A stretch of DNA of 64,000 nucleotides from Janthinobacterium sp. UMAB-56 (GCF_900095265.1 NZ_LT607657.1:18393-82392); one strand, 5' to 3'; shown: positions 45,049-54,847, counted from the first letter of the stretch. The notes: generated by a model not told the origin, from the letters alone. Numbers and translations: made by a program.

Positions 45049-46602
45049 TTACGATTGGGCGTCGCAGGCGGGTAGGGTGGCCGTGTCCGTTGCTGCAACG
45101 GTCGGATGACGCAAAAAGGCCAGGATCAGCAGCGCCGAGGCCGTGGTGATACTGGCCAGCACATACAGCAAGTGGCGGAAGGCGGCGCCATACGCTTGCG
45201 CCAGTTCGGCGGCGCTAGCCTGCGGCAACAACTCGCCTGCATGGCGCAGCTCGCCCAGCGCCAGGAAAGGCGCCGTCAGCGCCGCCTGCTCCGGGGCGAG
45301 GCCGGGCAACTTGCCCAAGGCGGCCATTGTCAGGGTGCCCAGCAGCGCGCTGACGATGGCCAGCGCCAGGCCTTCGCCCGCCACGCGCGTCGTATTGAAG
45401 ATGCCGGCCGCCATGCCGGCCCGTTCGACGGGCACGACACTGATGGCCAAGCCATCCATCAAGCCCCAGGGCAGGCTGATGCCGCAGCCGATCAGCAGCA
45501 GCGGCCCGAGGAAGGTGGCGGGCGATGCTAACGGTGCACAGGTCGATAGCCACAGCAAGCCGCCCGCCGCCAGCAGCAGGCCGCTGGCGCAAATGTGCGC
45601 GGCGGCGAGGCGCTGCGCCGCCAGGCCTGCCAGCATGGGCAGCACCAGCATGGGCGCCGACAGGGCGATCATCATGCGTCCCGCTTCCAGCGCGCTATAG
45701 CCTTCGACGCCGATGAAGCGGGCCGGCAGCAGCACCAGCAGCACGACAAAGGAAAACGCGGGCGCTGCCGCCAGCAGTTGCACGCCAGCAAAGGCAGGCA
45801 GGCGGAACAGTGTCAAGTCCAGCATGGGCCGCGCAGCGCGCCGCTCCACGCGGATGAACGCGGCCAGCAGCAAGGCCGCGCCACCCAGCAGCCCCAGGCT
45901 GGCGGCGCTGCCCCAGCCTGTGTGCGGCGCCTGCAGCAAGCCATAGGTAAACAAGGAGAGGGCACCGGTAAACGTCAGGGCACCGGCCCAGTCTACGCCC
46001 TGCGCCTGCGGGTCGCGCGATTCGCACATGGCGCGCGCCGCAGCCAGCAGGGCGGCCAGGCCGGCTGCAGCCGTGGCGGCAAAAATGGCGCGCCAGCCGG
46101 TGTGGGCGATCAAGGTACCTGCCAGGAAGGGGCCGAAGGCCAGGCCCATGCCGAAGGTCGTGCCGATCAGGCTAAAGGCGCGCGCGCGGGACGGGCCGTC
46201 GAATTCCTGCGCCAGCGCCGCCAGTCCACTCGACAGTGCCATGGCGCAGCCGAGGCCCTGGACGGCGCGCAGCACGTCAAGCCACAGGATGGCGGGCGCG
46301 GCCGCGAGCGCCAGCGCGGCGGCGGAAAACACGCCCATACCCAGCAAGAATACGCGCTTGCGGCCGTAGCGGTCGGCCAGCGCGCCGGCCACCATCAGGC
46401 ATCCGCCAAAGCTGAGCATGAAGGCATTCGTGATCCATGCCAGCGCCAGCGGCGCGCCGTGCAGGTCGGCGGCGATGGCGGCAATGGCGATGGCCGGCCC
46501 CGTAAAACTGAGCGGCATGCATAGCGCGGCCAGGCAGACGGCGGCCAGTACGCAGGCCCGCCGGGCCGGGAAGGCAGGCTTCATACGCTGATTCGTGTTC
46601 AT
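45049..46602 (-). CDS. MFS multidrug-type transporter (DHA2, EmrB/QacA-like)
   Basis: The 517-residue protein has about 14 hydrophobic spans. It carries the MFS loop motif in LADRYGRKRVF (about residue 77) and motif C-like GLAFGPFLAGTL near residue 155, the antiporter signature of drug exporters. The start has a tctggag upstream. A LysR gene diverges from it at 46718, with 115 bases between, and probably controls it. The substrate is not deducible. Confidence 0.92.
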   Translation of the reverse strand: MNTNQRMKPAFPARRACVLAAVCLAALCMPLSFTGPAIAIAAIAADLHGAPLALAWITNAFMLSFGGCLMVAGALADRYGRKRVFLLGMGVFSAAALALAAAPAILWLDVLRAVQGLGCAMALSSGLAALAQEFDGPSRARAFSLIGTTFGMGLAFGPFLAGTLIAHTGWRAIFAATAAAGLAALLAAARAMCESRDPQAQGVDWAGALTFTGALSLFTYGLLQAPHTGWGSAASLGLLGGAALLLAAFIRVERRAARPMLDLTLFRLPAFAGVQLLAAAPAFSFVVLLVLLPARFIGVEGYSALEAGRMMIALSAPMLVLPMLAGLAAQRLAAAHICASGLLLAAGGLLWLSTCAPLASPATFLGPLLLIGCGISLPWGLMDGLAISVVPVERAGMAAGIFNTTRVAGEGLALAIVSALLGTLTMAALGKLPGLAPEQAALTAPFLALGELRHAGELLPQASAAELAQAYGAAFRHLLYVLASITTASALLILAFLRHPTVAATDTATLPACDAQS

Positions 46603-46717
46603 GGGAATGACTCCAGAAAGAGGGAATCTGATGATAATATGGACGCAATCAATGAAAAAGTGGCTAAAAATCCACTCATAGCGGACAAATATTCCTCAAT
46701 CGAAATTACTAGATAGC

Positions 46718-47644
46718 ATGGATAATCTGAATGGCATCGTCGCCTTCGTGCGCGCGGCGGAAACGAGCAGCTATGTTGCCGCCGGGCGGCTGCTCGGTGT
46801 GTCGGCCTCGGCTGTGGGCAAGAGCGTGGCGCGGCTGGAAGAAAAGCTGGGCGTGCGCCTGCTCAACCGCAGCACGCGGCGCATCAGCCTGAGCAACGAG
46901 GGCGCGCTGTTTTACGAGCGCTGCCAGCGCATCCTGGCCGACCTCGGCGATGCCGAGGCGGAACTGTCGCAGCTGGCCGTGGCGCCGCGCGGCAAGCTCA
47001 AGGTCAGCCTGCCCGTGATCGGCTACCGCATCATATTGCCCCTGCTGGCCGAATTTACGCGCCTGTATCCGGAGATCGAGCTCGACCTCGATTTCAACGA
47101 CCGCCTGGTCGACGTGGTGGCTGAAGGCGTCGACGTGGCCGTGCGCAGTGGCACGCTCACCGATTCGCGCCTGATGGCGCGCGAGCTGGGGCCGTTTGCC
47201 TTCGCCATCGTCGGCTCGCCCGCGTATTTCGCCCGCCATGGCGTGCCGGCCACGCCGCGCGCGCTGGAAGGCCACGCTTGCGTGCGCTATAAATTCCCCA
47301 CCACGGGGAAATTACAGGAATGGGCTTTGCAGCGCGCCGAGGGCGATCTCGGCGGTGAACTGCGTTTGCCGACGGCCTTGACTTGCAACAATATCGAAGC
47401 CTTGATCGGCGCCGCCACGCAGGGTGTGGGCCTCGCTTACTTGCCCGACTTTATCGTGCACGCCGCCATCGCGCGCGGCGAACTGCAAGTCGTGCTGGCT
47501 GACTATTTGCTGTATGCGAGCAAGTTCTGGGTGCTGTGGCCGTCGAGCCGCCACCTGTCGCCCAAAATTCGCGTCTTTGTTGACCATTTGTGTACCCACC
47601 TGCATTTCTCCTCGCCCGTTCCCGACCCTGCATCCTTCCTTTGA
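46718..47644 (+). CDS. LysR-family transcriptional regulator
   Basis: The N-terminal HTH (about residues 1-60) reads MDNLNGIVAFVRAAETSSYV, then GVSASAVGKSVARLEEKLGVRLLNRSTRRI. The effector domain follows, 308 aa in all. The style resembles the LysR group that controls drug or redox genes. It is divergent from the MFS exporter, its likely target. Confidence 0.93.
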   Translation: MDNLNGIVAFVRAAETSSYVAAGRLLGVSASAVGKSVARLEEKLGVRLLNRSTRRISLSNEGALFYERCQRILADLGDAEAELSQLAVAPRGKLKVSLPVIGYRIILPLLAEFTRLYPEIELDLDFNDRLVDVVAEGVDVAVRSGTLTDSRLMARELGPFAFAIVGSPAYFARHGVPATPRALEGHACVRYKFPTTGKLQEWALQRAEGDLGGELRLPTALTCNNIEALIGAATQGVGLAYLPDFIVHAAIARGELQVVLADYLLYASKFWVLWPSSRHLSPKIRVFVDHLCTHLHFSSPVPDPASFL

Positions 47645-47957
47645 TGCCCCTGGCCGCCGCAGCGGTGGCGGGTTGAGGAATATTCCTACCCCAAAGAGAT
47701 TATTCCTAACGCCGTTGCATTTAAATTTGCTGCGTCGCATCACGCGATCCCGCACAGCATCAACTTATGGCCTTCCTGAATACCGGACATGCGTTATTGA
47801 AATTGCCATATGGCATTTATTTATGTTAATTTCATATCGCTTTCTGCAACATTGCATCGGCGTCACGGTTGCGGGGACATGCGCAGGATTAGGCGCACTA
47901 AGCGTGTAGTAACCAACAATTAACGGGTGTTAACCCAGTTCCGTTCAGGGAGTGTGC
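47645..47957. other. Intergenic region, no gene seen
   Basis: The 313 bases between the LysR gene and the patatin-like gene hold no credible coding frame. They include a perfect 12-base palindrome aggaatattcct (47676-47687) and a second attcct close by at 47704. The region near 47800-47870 is AT-rich and may carry the promoter of the patatin-like gene. Confidence 0.45.
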
Positions 47958-49079
47958 ATGAAGACAGTGATGACGACGCCGCCAAATCCGGCGCCAGCAG
48001 CGGCAGCGAAGCGGGCACGCAAAACGGGTTTGCTGCTGGGTGGCGGTGCACCAAATTCCACCTTGATTGCCGGTGCCCTGGCCGCCTTCCTCGATGAGGG
48101 CATTGAGTTCGACGTCATTTCCGCCTCCGGCGCCGGCGTGTTAATGGGCTTGCTTTACACGACGCCGCACGAGGCCACGCCGCGCCAGGCCTTGCAAAGC
48201 TGGGCCGACACGGGCGTGGCCGACAGCATCTACAAGATGATACCGATCAACTACAAGGTGTTCCAGAAGCCGGGCATGCACGCAAGCACTTTCCGCGACG
48301 CCTTCCAGCCGCCGGCCAACAATCCATTTTTCCAGGCGTTCCAGCAAACGTTTGCGGGCGTGCCCACGGCCTGGTCGGACTGGGGCAAGCTGATGCTGTC
48401 GTCGCTGTCGCCGTCGGACCTGTCGGCGAAAAGCCTGGGCTTGTGCGCGCACTTGCCCTTCCTGGAAAAAGCCGTCGATTTCTCGGGCGTGGCGCGCATG
48501 CGCCCCGATTTCTACATCAACGCCTACAATCTCAGCGAGCACCGCATGCAGATCTGGGGCAAGCACGAGATCGAAGCTGTCCACGTGCGCGCGGCCCTGT
48601 CGTTTCCCTTCCTGTACGCGCCCACCACCATCGCCGGCGACGACTACATCGAAGGCGCGGCCCTCGATACGCTCAATTTCGACCCCTTTATCGAAGGCAA
48701 GGGCGAGCACCATGACGCCGATACCCTGGTCATCCTCGACATCCTCGGCGACGAGCGCCTGCTGCGCAAGCCGCGCAACCTGTACGACGCCTGGGTGCGC
48801 TCCATCATCACGCCGCTGGTGAAAATTTCCAAGAGCGAACTGCGCCTGTTCGAGCTTGAACACAACACGGACGCCCGCACGGGCCAGCCCAAGCGGCGTT
48901 TGCTGAAACTCGACCTGATGGGCGGCATCCCGGAGCAGCACTGGCCCGACACCCTGGACTGGTCCAGTTCGAACATGCAGCTGCTGTTCGACGTGGGCCA
49001 CAAGGCGGGCCTGGCGTTTTGCCGCCAGCATGGCGACTTGCTGCGCCGCATGCCTGACGCAGCCCCGCTGGCGGCTTGA
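47958..49079 (+). CDS. Patatin-like phospholipase domain protein
   Basis: The ATG at 47958 is well placed after caggga. A GTG at 47952 overlaps that site. The patatin fold is marked by LLLGGGAPNSTLIAG (oxyanion loop, about residues 26-40), then SASGAGVLMG with the nucleophile Ser at about 57. The second catalytic motif, normally DG(G/A), reads YIEGAALD, with Glu in place of the Asp. Length is 373 aa. No signal peptide is visible, so it is probably cytoplasmic or secreted by another route. It may be an altered or inactive lipid hydrolase. Confidence 0.82.
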   Translation: MKTVMTTPPNPAPAAAAKRARKTGLLLGGGAPNSTLIAGALAAFLDEGIEFDVISASGAGVLMGLLYTTPHEATPRQALQSWADTGVADSIYKMIPINYKVFQKPGMHASTFRDAFQPPANNPFFQAFQQTFAGVPTAWSDWGKLMLSSLSPSDLSAKSLGLCAHLPFLEKAVDFSGVARMRPDFYINAYNLSEHRMQIWGKHEIEAVHVRAALSFPFLYAPTTIAGDDYIEGAALDTLNFDPFIEGKGEHHDADTLVILDILGDERLLRKPRNLYDAWVRSIITPLVKISKSELRLFELEHNTDARTGQPKRRLLKLDLMGGIPEQHWPDTLDWSSSNMQLLFDVGHKAGLAFCRQHGDLLRRMPDAAPLAA

Positions 49080-49168
49080 CGCCATCGGCAACCGATCCAT
49101 GGCCACCTGATCGGCAGCTACTCATCCCGCCTGGCCCTGCCAAGCCATCCTCTTTACTGTGAAACACC

Positions 49169-50815
49169 ATGAATATTACCAAGCAATTAATTCTGACTCT
49201 GACCATCGCCTTGCTGGCCCTGCTATTGCTGGGCGCCGGCGGCGCCATCCAGCTGCAGCGTGCCCAGGAGCGTTTTGACACGGTGCAAAACCGCATTATT
49301 CCCAGCATCCAGGGCTTGAATGCGGCCAAGGGTTTCCTGGCCGATTCGCGTCTGGCCGGCTACCGTTTGTCCGTGTTTTCCAACCTGGCCGACAAGACGG
49401 CGCTGGACAAGGCCGTGGCCGACGCCAACGCGAATTTCGACAAGGTCATTGCCACCTACCGCGCCGAGCGCCTGTACGACGCGACGGACAGCAAAATGCT
49501 CGACGCCGACCAGGCCGCCATGGAAGCCTACCGCCGCGCGCTGCTGCCATTCTTTGCCGCCGCCTACGCGGGCGACATGGATGGCGTGCGCGCCACCTTG
49601 CTGGCCGGCACGCCGCTAGCCATCACGGCCGCCGCCGCCAAGAAGAGCATGGATGACCATATCGCCTATAACAACAAGCTGGTCGATGACGTGAAGGCCG
49701 ACAGCCTGGCCGCCTACGCTACCGCATTCAACACCATGCTGGCCGTGCTGGGCGTGGCCGTGCTGCTGACGGGCGCGCTGGCCTGGCATATCTACCGCAC
49801 CATCAGCGGCGGCCTGGGCAATATTGAACACACGCTGGAGCGCGTCAGCGCCTCGCTGGACCTGTCTGCCGCCATGCCCGTCGAGCGCATGGATGAAGTG
49901 GGGCGTACGGCCACCGCCTTCAATCAATTCCTCGAACGCATCGTCGGCGTGATCGCCACCGTGCGCGCTTCGGCCGATACGGTCAGTGTTGCGGCCGCGC
50001 AAATTTCAGCCGGCAACGCTGACCTGTCCGTACGCACCGAACAACAGGCGTCTTCCCTGGAGGAAACGGCGTCCAGCCTGGAAGAGCTGACCTCGGCCGT
50101 GCGCCAGAATACGGACAATGCGCGTCAGGCCAATACCCTGGCCGTGTCCGCTTCGGATGTGGCACGCAAGGGCGGCGCCGTGGTGGCGCAAGTGGTGGGC
50201 ACGATGGGTTCCATCAATGAATCGGCGAAGAAGATCGCCGACATTATTGGGGTCATCGACGGCATTGCCTTCCAAACCAATATTCTGGCGCTGAATGCAG
50301 CAGTGGAAGCGGCCCGTGCTGGCGAGCAGGGCCGTGGTTTTGCCGTGGTGGCCACCGAAGTGCGCAACCTGGCGCAGCGCTCGGCGGCGGCAGCCAAGGA
50401 AATCAAGGGTTTGATCGAGGATTCCGTGGATAAAGTCAACACGGGCAGCGCGCTGGTCGACCAGGCGGGCGCGACGATGGAAGAAATCGTCGCCAGCATC
50501 CGTCGCGTGACGGACATCATGGGCGACATCGCCAACGCCAGCCACGAGCAAAGCGCCGGCATCGAGCAAGTGAACCAGGCCATTTCGCAAATGGACCAGG
50601 TCACCCAGCAAAACGCGGCCCTGGTGGAAGAGGCGGCAGCAGCAGCATCCTCGCTGCAAGAGCGCGCCGTGGAACTGGTCGACGTGGTCGCCGTGTTCCG
50701 CTTGCGCGGCGACGCCCAGGCCAAATCGCTGAAAGTGGCGGGCGGCTTGCCGGCCCCGGCCAAAGCCGCCGCCAGCCGGCGCCTGGCGCTGCCGGGCCGC
50801 AGCGCCCGCGCTTAA
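49169..50815 (+). CDS. Methyl-accepting chemotaxis protein
   Basis: This 548-residue chemoreceptor has a first membrane helix at about residues 7-30 and a helical periplasmic sensor (about 32-185, four-helix-bundle type). A second helix follows near 190-212, then a HAMP domain to about 265 and a signalling domain. The signalling tip EAARAGEQGRGFAVVATEVR is intact. Methylation-type helices flank it (SSLEETASSLEEL). The C-terminus lacks a CheR-binding pentapeptide of the NWETF type. It is followed by a strong terminator, so it is a single-gene unit. Confidence 0.95.
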   Translation: MNITKQLILTLTIALLALLLLGAGGAIQLQRAQERFDTVQNRIIPSIQGLNAAKGFLADSRLAGYRLSVFSNLADKTALDKAVADANANFDKVIATYRAERLYDATDSKMLDADQAAMEAYRRALLPFFAAAYAGDMDGVRATLLAGTPLAITAAAAKKSMDDHIAYNNKLVDDVKADSLAAYATAFNTMLAVLGVAVLLTGALAWHIYRTISGGLGNIEHTLERVSASLDLSAAMPVERMDEVGRTATAFNQFLERIVGVIATVRASADTVSVAAAQISAGNADLSVRTEQQASSLEETASSLEELTSAVRQNTDNARQANTLAVSASDVARKGGAVVAQVVGTMGSINESAKKIADIIGVIDGIAFQTNILALNAAVEAARAGEQGRGFAVVATEVRNLAQRSAAAAKEIKGLIEDSVDKVNTGSALVDQAGATMEEIVASIRRVTDIMGDIANASHEQSAGIEQVNQAISQMDQVTQQNAALVEEAAAAASSLQERAVELVDVVAVFRLRGDAQAKSLKVAGGLPAPAKAAASRRLALPGRSARA

Positions 50816-50828
50816 ACCTTGTGACGAC

Positions 50829-50851
50829 CCCGGTACGCCGGGTTTTTTTTT
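50829..50851 (+). terminator. Rho-independent terminator after the chemoreceptor
   Basis: The stem cccgg/ccggg with a four-base loop is followed directly by nine T residues, 14 bases beyond the stop codon. It is a classic intrinsic terminator on the plus strand. Confidence 0.85.
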
Positions 50852-51051
50852 GCGGTGAAACCGTCCTATGCGCGAGCGTTGACGGGATGCACCTGTGGCG
50901 AAGACCGGTAAAGTTGCGTTGGCTGGCGCAGCGGAAGGGATGGCGGGAAGCACCGCCCGGTTCTGCAGCAGTCAGGGTATCAGCTTGGCTTTCGTAGGCG
51001 TGAGTCCGCTTTCGCCCCGAAGCAGACGTAACCGACATGTCCAAGATTAAC

Positions 51052-51321
51052 TTAAGTCAGTCGTATTTGACGCGTTTTTAACTGATCGATTTGGCGAGCT
51101 TTCGACTCTTCGGAGTAAGGCTCTGAGGATGAATCGAAGGGCTTGTAAACTCCAAAATCGTACATTTCATAATACTTTGTCATTGCTTCTGTCCAGGAAG
51201 ATGCTTCAAACGTTGCAATAAATCGAGCATCAGCCGTCATAAATTCCGGCCGACTCCCGTTAGCAATACAAACCGTTATTCCATCTTCGTCCTCCCAAAC
51301 CTCATGTAGTAAAGATGCCAT
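51052..51321 (-). CDS. Small hypothetical protein in a lower-GC patch
   Basis: I do not recognise this protein of about 89 residues. The ATG at 51321 follows agagg at the right distance. The frame is open further upstream to 51354. The sequence starts MASLLHEVWEDEDGITVCIANG and is acidic, soluble and without membrane segments. A segment ASSWTEAMTKYYEMYDFG recalls small uncharacterised immunity-like or DUF proteins, but I cannot assign it. Base composition is visibly lower in GC than that of its neighbours, which suggests recent acquisition. Confidence 0.6.
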   Translation of the reverse strand: MASLLHEVWEDEDGITVCIANGSRPEFMTADARFIATFEASSWTEAMTKYYEMYDFGVYKPFDSSSEPYSEESKARQIDQLKTRQIRLT

Positions 51322-51373
51322 TTCTACCTCTAGATGATTGAGTAGCCAGGTCAAAAAATGAATGTTGCTATAC

Positions 51374-51472
51374 GACCGCTTCTGGCCGGTAGCGGCACCA
51401 GAGCATAGCGGATTGTTAAGCAGAAAAACTCACAAATTGTCACGCTGCCGCGAAAGACCGCTTGTGGCCGGT
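51374..51472. repeat. Pair of GACCGCTTnTGGCCGGT direct repeats
   Basis: The 17-base motif occurs at 51374-51390 and 51456-51472 with one mismatch (c or g at the ninth base), 82 bases apart. It lies between the small hypothetical gene and the PdxH-like gene. Such GACCGCTT-TGGCCG units recur between genes in some proteobacteria as I recall. Here they mark the edge of the lower-GC patch. Confidence 0.5.
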
Positions 51473-51545
51473 TGCCGTCATTGCCAGGTTCCGCCCCAAA
51501 GCAGTCCTAGAGTTGAAAAACCATACTGCGTTCGGCAGACAGCAC

Positions 51546-52127
51546 TCAGGGCTGCAGGAGCTGCCGGTTCCAACGGCCTGCGCTATGAAAGTAGTGCTCG
51601 CGCAAGTGCAGCCGATCTTCGCTGAATGTCAGGAATTCAACACTTATTGGCTCGACGATGTAGCCGCCCCAGTTGTCTGGAATAGGTATCTCGGCTTCAC
51701 CAAACGACGCTCGCAGCGCAGACAACTGGTCGAGCAACTGCTGACCTGAGAGAAGGGGTTGGCTCTGGCTGCTGCATAGCGTTGTTAGCTGCGCATCGCG
51801 GTTGCGCGACTTCCAATATTTCTCCGCCATTGATCGGGAAATGCGCGATGCATTGCCTTGTACCCGAGTCTGATAGCCGACGTTTTCCCACCAAATGGTC
51901 AGTGCGACCTTTTGGCATTGTTCGATTTCCAATCCCTTCTTCGAATCGAGGAAGGTGCAGAACGTGAAACCATCTTCTGTAGCAGCCTTGAGGTCGACGA
52001 AGCGAGCATTTGGAAATCCGAACTCGTCGATTGTGGAAACACACATTGCGCCCTTGTGCTTGAGGGACGAATCGGCTTTAGCTTGGTTCCACCAGTCTTG
52101 AAACTTGGCGATGATCTCGTTGGTCAT
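51546..52127 (-). CDS. Pyridoxamine 5'-phosphate oxidase-like protein (PdxH family)
   Basis: The 193-residue flavin-binding protein shows the PdxH pattern: RFVDLKAATEDGFTFCTFLDSKKG (FMN-binding region, about residues 42-66), LTIWWENVGYQTRVQG, and a C-terminal RLHLREHY..W.R that corresponds to the RLHDR...W...RL end of PdxH. It would oxidise PNP or PMP to PLP. The normal PdxH is about 215 aa, so this is a short form and may be a second copy or a relative with another substrate. Its lower GC suggests transfer. A PLP-dependent MocR regulator lies nearby but is separated by 422 bases. Confidence 0.82.
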   Translation of the reverse strand: MTNEIIAKFQDWWNQAKADSSLKHKGAMCVSTIDEFGFPNARFVDLKAATEDGFTFCTFLDSKKGLEIEQCQKVALTIWWENVGYQTRVQGNASRISRSMAEKYWKSRNRDAQLTTLCSSQSQPLLSGQQLLDQLSALRASFGEAEIPIPDNWGGYIVEPISVEFLTFSEDRLHLREHYFHSAGRWNRQLLQP

Positions 52128-52549
52128 GATGTGAGCTGTAAATGCTAAGTTTGCTGTTAAAAAATGCCATAATAATAAGTATTGCTAGACGGCGCTGAGG
52201 TCTGCCTGTGGCCGCGCTCTGCCATATTAGCGCAAGGATACCACTTGGCCAAAATGAAAAACTCACAGAGTCGCACAGCACCATCTCCATGACATCTTGA
52301 AGACGGCGGAGCATAGTAGAGCTCCAGCCAGGAGTCATATCATGAACATTCAATATAGGGATGCCATCCCGTTTGTGCCATGGAACAAAGGCAAACAGGA
52401 TATCAACGGCGTCTCTACGCCACGATGATTTTCCGTTTCTTAGCCGAATGTCGGAGTCACCGCCTATGTCAACCAGGCAGTGCCCGCCTCGCACTGAGTA
52501 CTTTGCGCTGTCACGATGAAGTGCAAAGGGAGGAGGGCGCAGCCGATAC
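52128..52549. other. Lower-GC intergenic stretch, no supported gene
   Basis: A minus-strand frame covers most of it (52078-52494), but it overlaps the PdxH-like gene start, has no RBS and resembles nothing I know. The stretch is AT-richer than the surrounding DNA and may be leftover from an insertion. Confidence 0.45.
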
Positions 52550-54016
52550 TCAGGACTTGCCCTCGATGCTGGCGGCGCCGCTGGCGCGGGCCAGGCTTGA
52601 GCGCGCGCCTGCCACCGCGCGCAGGCGCTCTTGAAGGTAGGTGCTCACGCGGGGATGCTGGCTGAAGGCGACGTTGAAGCGGATGTGCTGGTCGGGCGTG
52701 TCGTTGGCCGAGAACGCGGCGCCACGCATCAGCAGTATCTTGTTGCGGTAGGCGTCCTGCACCAGCAAGTCCACGTCCAGCCCTTCGGGCATCGTGCCCC
52801 ACAGGAAAATTCCTGCATCGCCGGGCTGCTCGAACCGCACGCCGGCCGCGCTCAGTTGCTGCGTGCTGGCGTTGCGCGCCACCATGATCTTGCGTTGCAG
52901 CCGCTCCAGGTGCTTGCGCAGGTTGCCGGCCTTCAGCACTTCCAGCAGAACGTATTCGTTCAGCGCAGGCAACGTCATGATGGCGTGGATCTTGGTTCGC
53001 ATCAGCAGCTTGAGCAGGGCAGGCGCCGCAGCCAGGTAGCCCATGCGCAGGGCCGGGCTCAGCGCCTTGCACAGGCTGGAGTAATAGATCACGCCGTCCA
53101 GTCCGGATAGCGATGCCAGGCGCGTGCTGTGGCCCTGCTGGAAATGGCCGTGCACGTCGTCTTCGGCGATCAGGAAGCCATACTGCTGCGCCATGATCAG
53201 CACCTTGTGCAGGTTGGCGGCGCTGCTGCTCCAACCGGTGGGATTGTGCAAAGCCGTCTGCACGAACAGCAGGCGTGGACGGTGCGCGCGGCAGGCCGCT
53301 TCCAGTTCGTCCAGGTCGAGGCCATCGGGGCGGCGCTTGATCGGCACCAGGCGCACGCCGTCCTGGCGCAGCCTGCCGAACATCAGGAAGTATCCGGGGT
53401 CTTCCACCAGCACCGTATCGCCGGGCTGTAGAAATGTGCGGCAGATCAGATCGATTGCATGGGTGCCGCCGAAAGTGGTGAGGATGTGGCTGGCGTCCGC
53501 CGCGATGCCGATGCCGCGCAACAGCAGCGCGATCTGCTCGCGCAGCTCGGCCAGCCCTTGCGGCGGACAGCGCGAGGCCATGCCGGCAGCGCTGCGCGCC
53601 AGGCCACGTTGCACGGCCGCCGCCGGCAGCGCGTCCTGCAGCCAGGTGGGCGGCAAGGCGCCGCTGCTGGCCAGCAGCACGCCCGGCCGTTGGTCGTTCA
53701 CTTGCTGGCTCAGCCAAACCGGCTCCTGCTCCTGGCCCGCTTCCAGCGCCACTTCGTCCGGAATGGCGTGGCTGGCGTCAGCTGGTGCGCAGACGAAGAA
53801 GCCCGCCGTGCCGTGCGTATCGATGACGCCTGCGGCCACCAGCCTGTCATAAGCCACCACCACGGTGTTGGTACTCACCGCAAGCTGCGTGGCGAGCTGG
53901 CGGATCGACGGCAGCCTGGTCCCGCCTGGCAGGACGCGTTGCGCGATCTGCTGGCGCAATGCGGCCTCGATCTGCTTGAACAGGGCGATGGGGGCGGAGC
54001 GGTCGATGGCGAACAT
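52550..54016 (-). CDS. MocR-family PLP-dependent transcriptional regulator
   Basis: The 488-residue protein joins a GntR winged helix (about residues 8-75, LPSIRQLATQLAVSTNTVVVAYDRL) to an aminotransferase-I fold. The PLP Lys is probably in YYSSLCKALSPALRMGYL. The N/D/Y set in HNPTGWS and EDDVHGHF is also present. MocR proteins sense amino acids or PLP. It starts ten bases beyond the LysE-type exporter stop and would be co-transcribed with it, so amino-acid export control is a fair guess. Confidence 0.93.
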   Translation of the reverse strand: MFAIDRSAPIALFKQIEAALRQQIAQRVLPGGTRLPSIRQLATQLAVSTNTVVVAYDRLVAAGVIDTHGTAGFFVCAPADASHAIPDEVALEAGQEQEPVWLSQQVNDQRPGVLLASSGALPPTWLQDALPAAAVQRGLARSAAGMASRCPPQGLAELREQIALLLRGIGIAADASHILTTFGGTHAIDLICRTFLQPGDTVLVEDPGYFLMFGRLRQDGVRLVPIKRRPDGLDLDELEAACRAHRPRLLFVQTALHNPTGWSSSAANLHKVLIMAQQYGFLIAEDDVHGHFQQGHSTRLASLSGLDGVIYYSSLCKALSPALRMGYLAAAPALLKLLMRTKIHAIMTLPALNEYVLLEVLKAGNLRKHLERLQRKIMVARNASTQQLSAAGVRFEQPGDAGIFLWGTMPEGLDVDLLVQDAYRNKILLMRGAAFSANDTPDQHIRFNVAFSQHPRVSTYLQERLRAVAGARSSLARASGAASIEGKS

Positions 54017-54026
54017 GGGTGGCAGT

Positions 54027-54611
54027 CTAGCGTAAAAACATCACGGCGAGGACCAGCAGGATAGCACCCATCGCCAGATTGAATATGCGCTGGTTGCGGG
54101 GCGCTTTCAGCACGCTGCGGATCGAGACGCCGAACAGCGCCCACATGGCGTTGCATGGCATGCCCACCACGGTGCCGACCACGGATACCAGCAGCGCGCT
54201 GGCGAGCATATTGCTCTGTGTAGGCATGAAGACCGACGCCATGGTGATCGCCTTGAGCCAGCTCTTGGGGTTCAGCGCCTGAAACAGCGCCGCCTGCGCA
54301 AACGACACGGCTTTCGGTGCGCTGCTTCCCGCCACCGAGGCGCCGGCTAGCTTCCAGGCCAAAAACATCAGGTACAGCGCGCCCGCGATCCGCAATACCT
54401 GCTGCGTCATCGGGTACGCGACGAACACGCTGCCCAGGCCCACGCACATGAACATGGTCTGCACAAAGATGCCGAGCTGGATGCCGAGGATGACCGGCAA
54501 CGCACCGCGATAGCCGAAATTGGCGCCCGTGGTGGCCAGCATGACGTTGTTCGGCCCGGGTGTGGCGGACATCACAAAGCAATAGCTCATCAGGGGCAGG
54601 AGTTCGGTCAT
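54027..54611 (-). CDS. LysE-family amino acid exporter
   Basis: The 194-residue inner-membrane protein has about six spans. It carries the LysE/RhtB start MSATPGPNNVMLATTGANFG (about residues 14-33) and PKSWLKAITM in the middle, both family signatures. It is followed by the MocR gene on the same strand. The substrate is an unknown amino acid or analogue. Confidence 0.92.
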   Translation of the reverse strand: MTELLPLMSYCFVMSATPGPNNVMLATTGANFGYRGALPVILGIQLGIFVQTMFMCVGLGSVFVAYPMTQQVLRIAGALYLMFLAWKLAGASVAGSSAPKAVSFAQAALFQALNPKSWLKAITMASVFMPTQSNMLASALLVSVVGTVVGMPCNAMWALFGVSIRSVLKAPRNQRIFNLAMGAILLVLAVMFLR

Positions 54612-54847
54612 GGTAGGCAGTCGCAGCGTGGAGAAGGCCCCAGTCTAGAAGCGCTGCACGGCAGGGACAAGGCACAAGGCGCCGCGTACAAGCACATGCT
54701 GTATCAGTCGAAGGACTGCTACAGCGGCGATACAGGCCTCCGCCATACCGTCAAACGCAGTTGTATTCCCGGCAAATGCTCGTTTGAGGGGGCCCTCAGA
54801 CGCAGGTGTTGCTGGCCGAGACACGGTTGGAATGCTGGTCCCTACAG

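Noticed and set aside
52078..52494. 138-codon minus-strand frame next to the PdxH-like gene
   Set aside because: It overlaps the start of the PdxH-like gene, lacks an RBS and encodes a low-quality sequence without known motifs.
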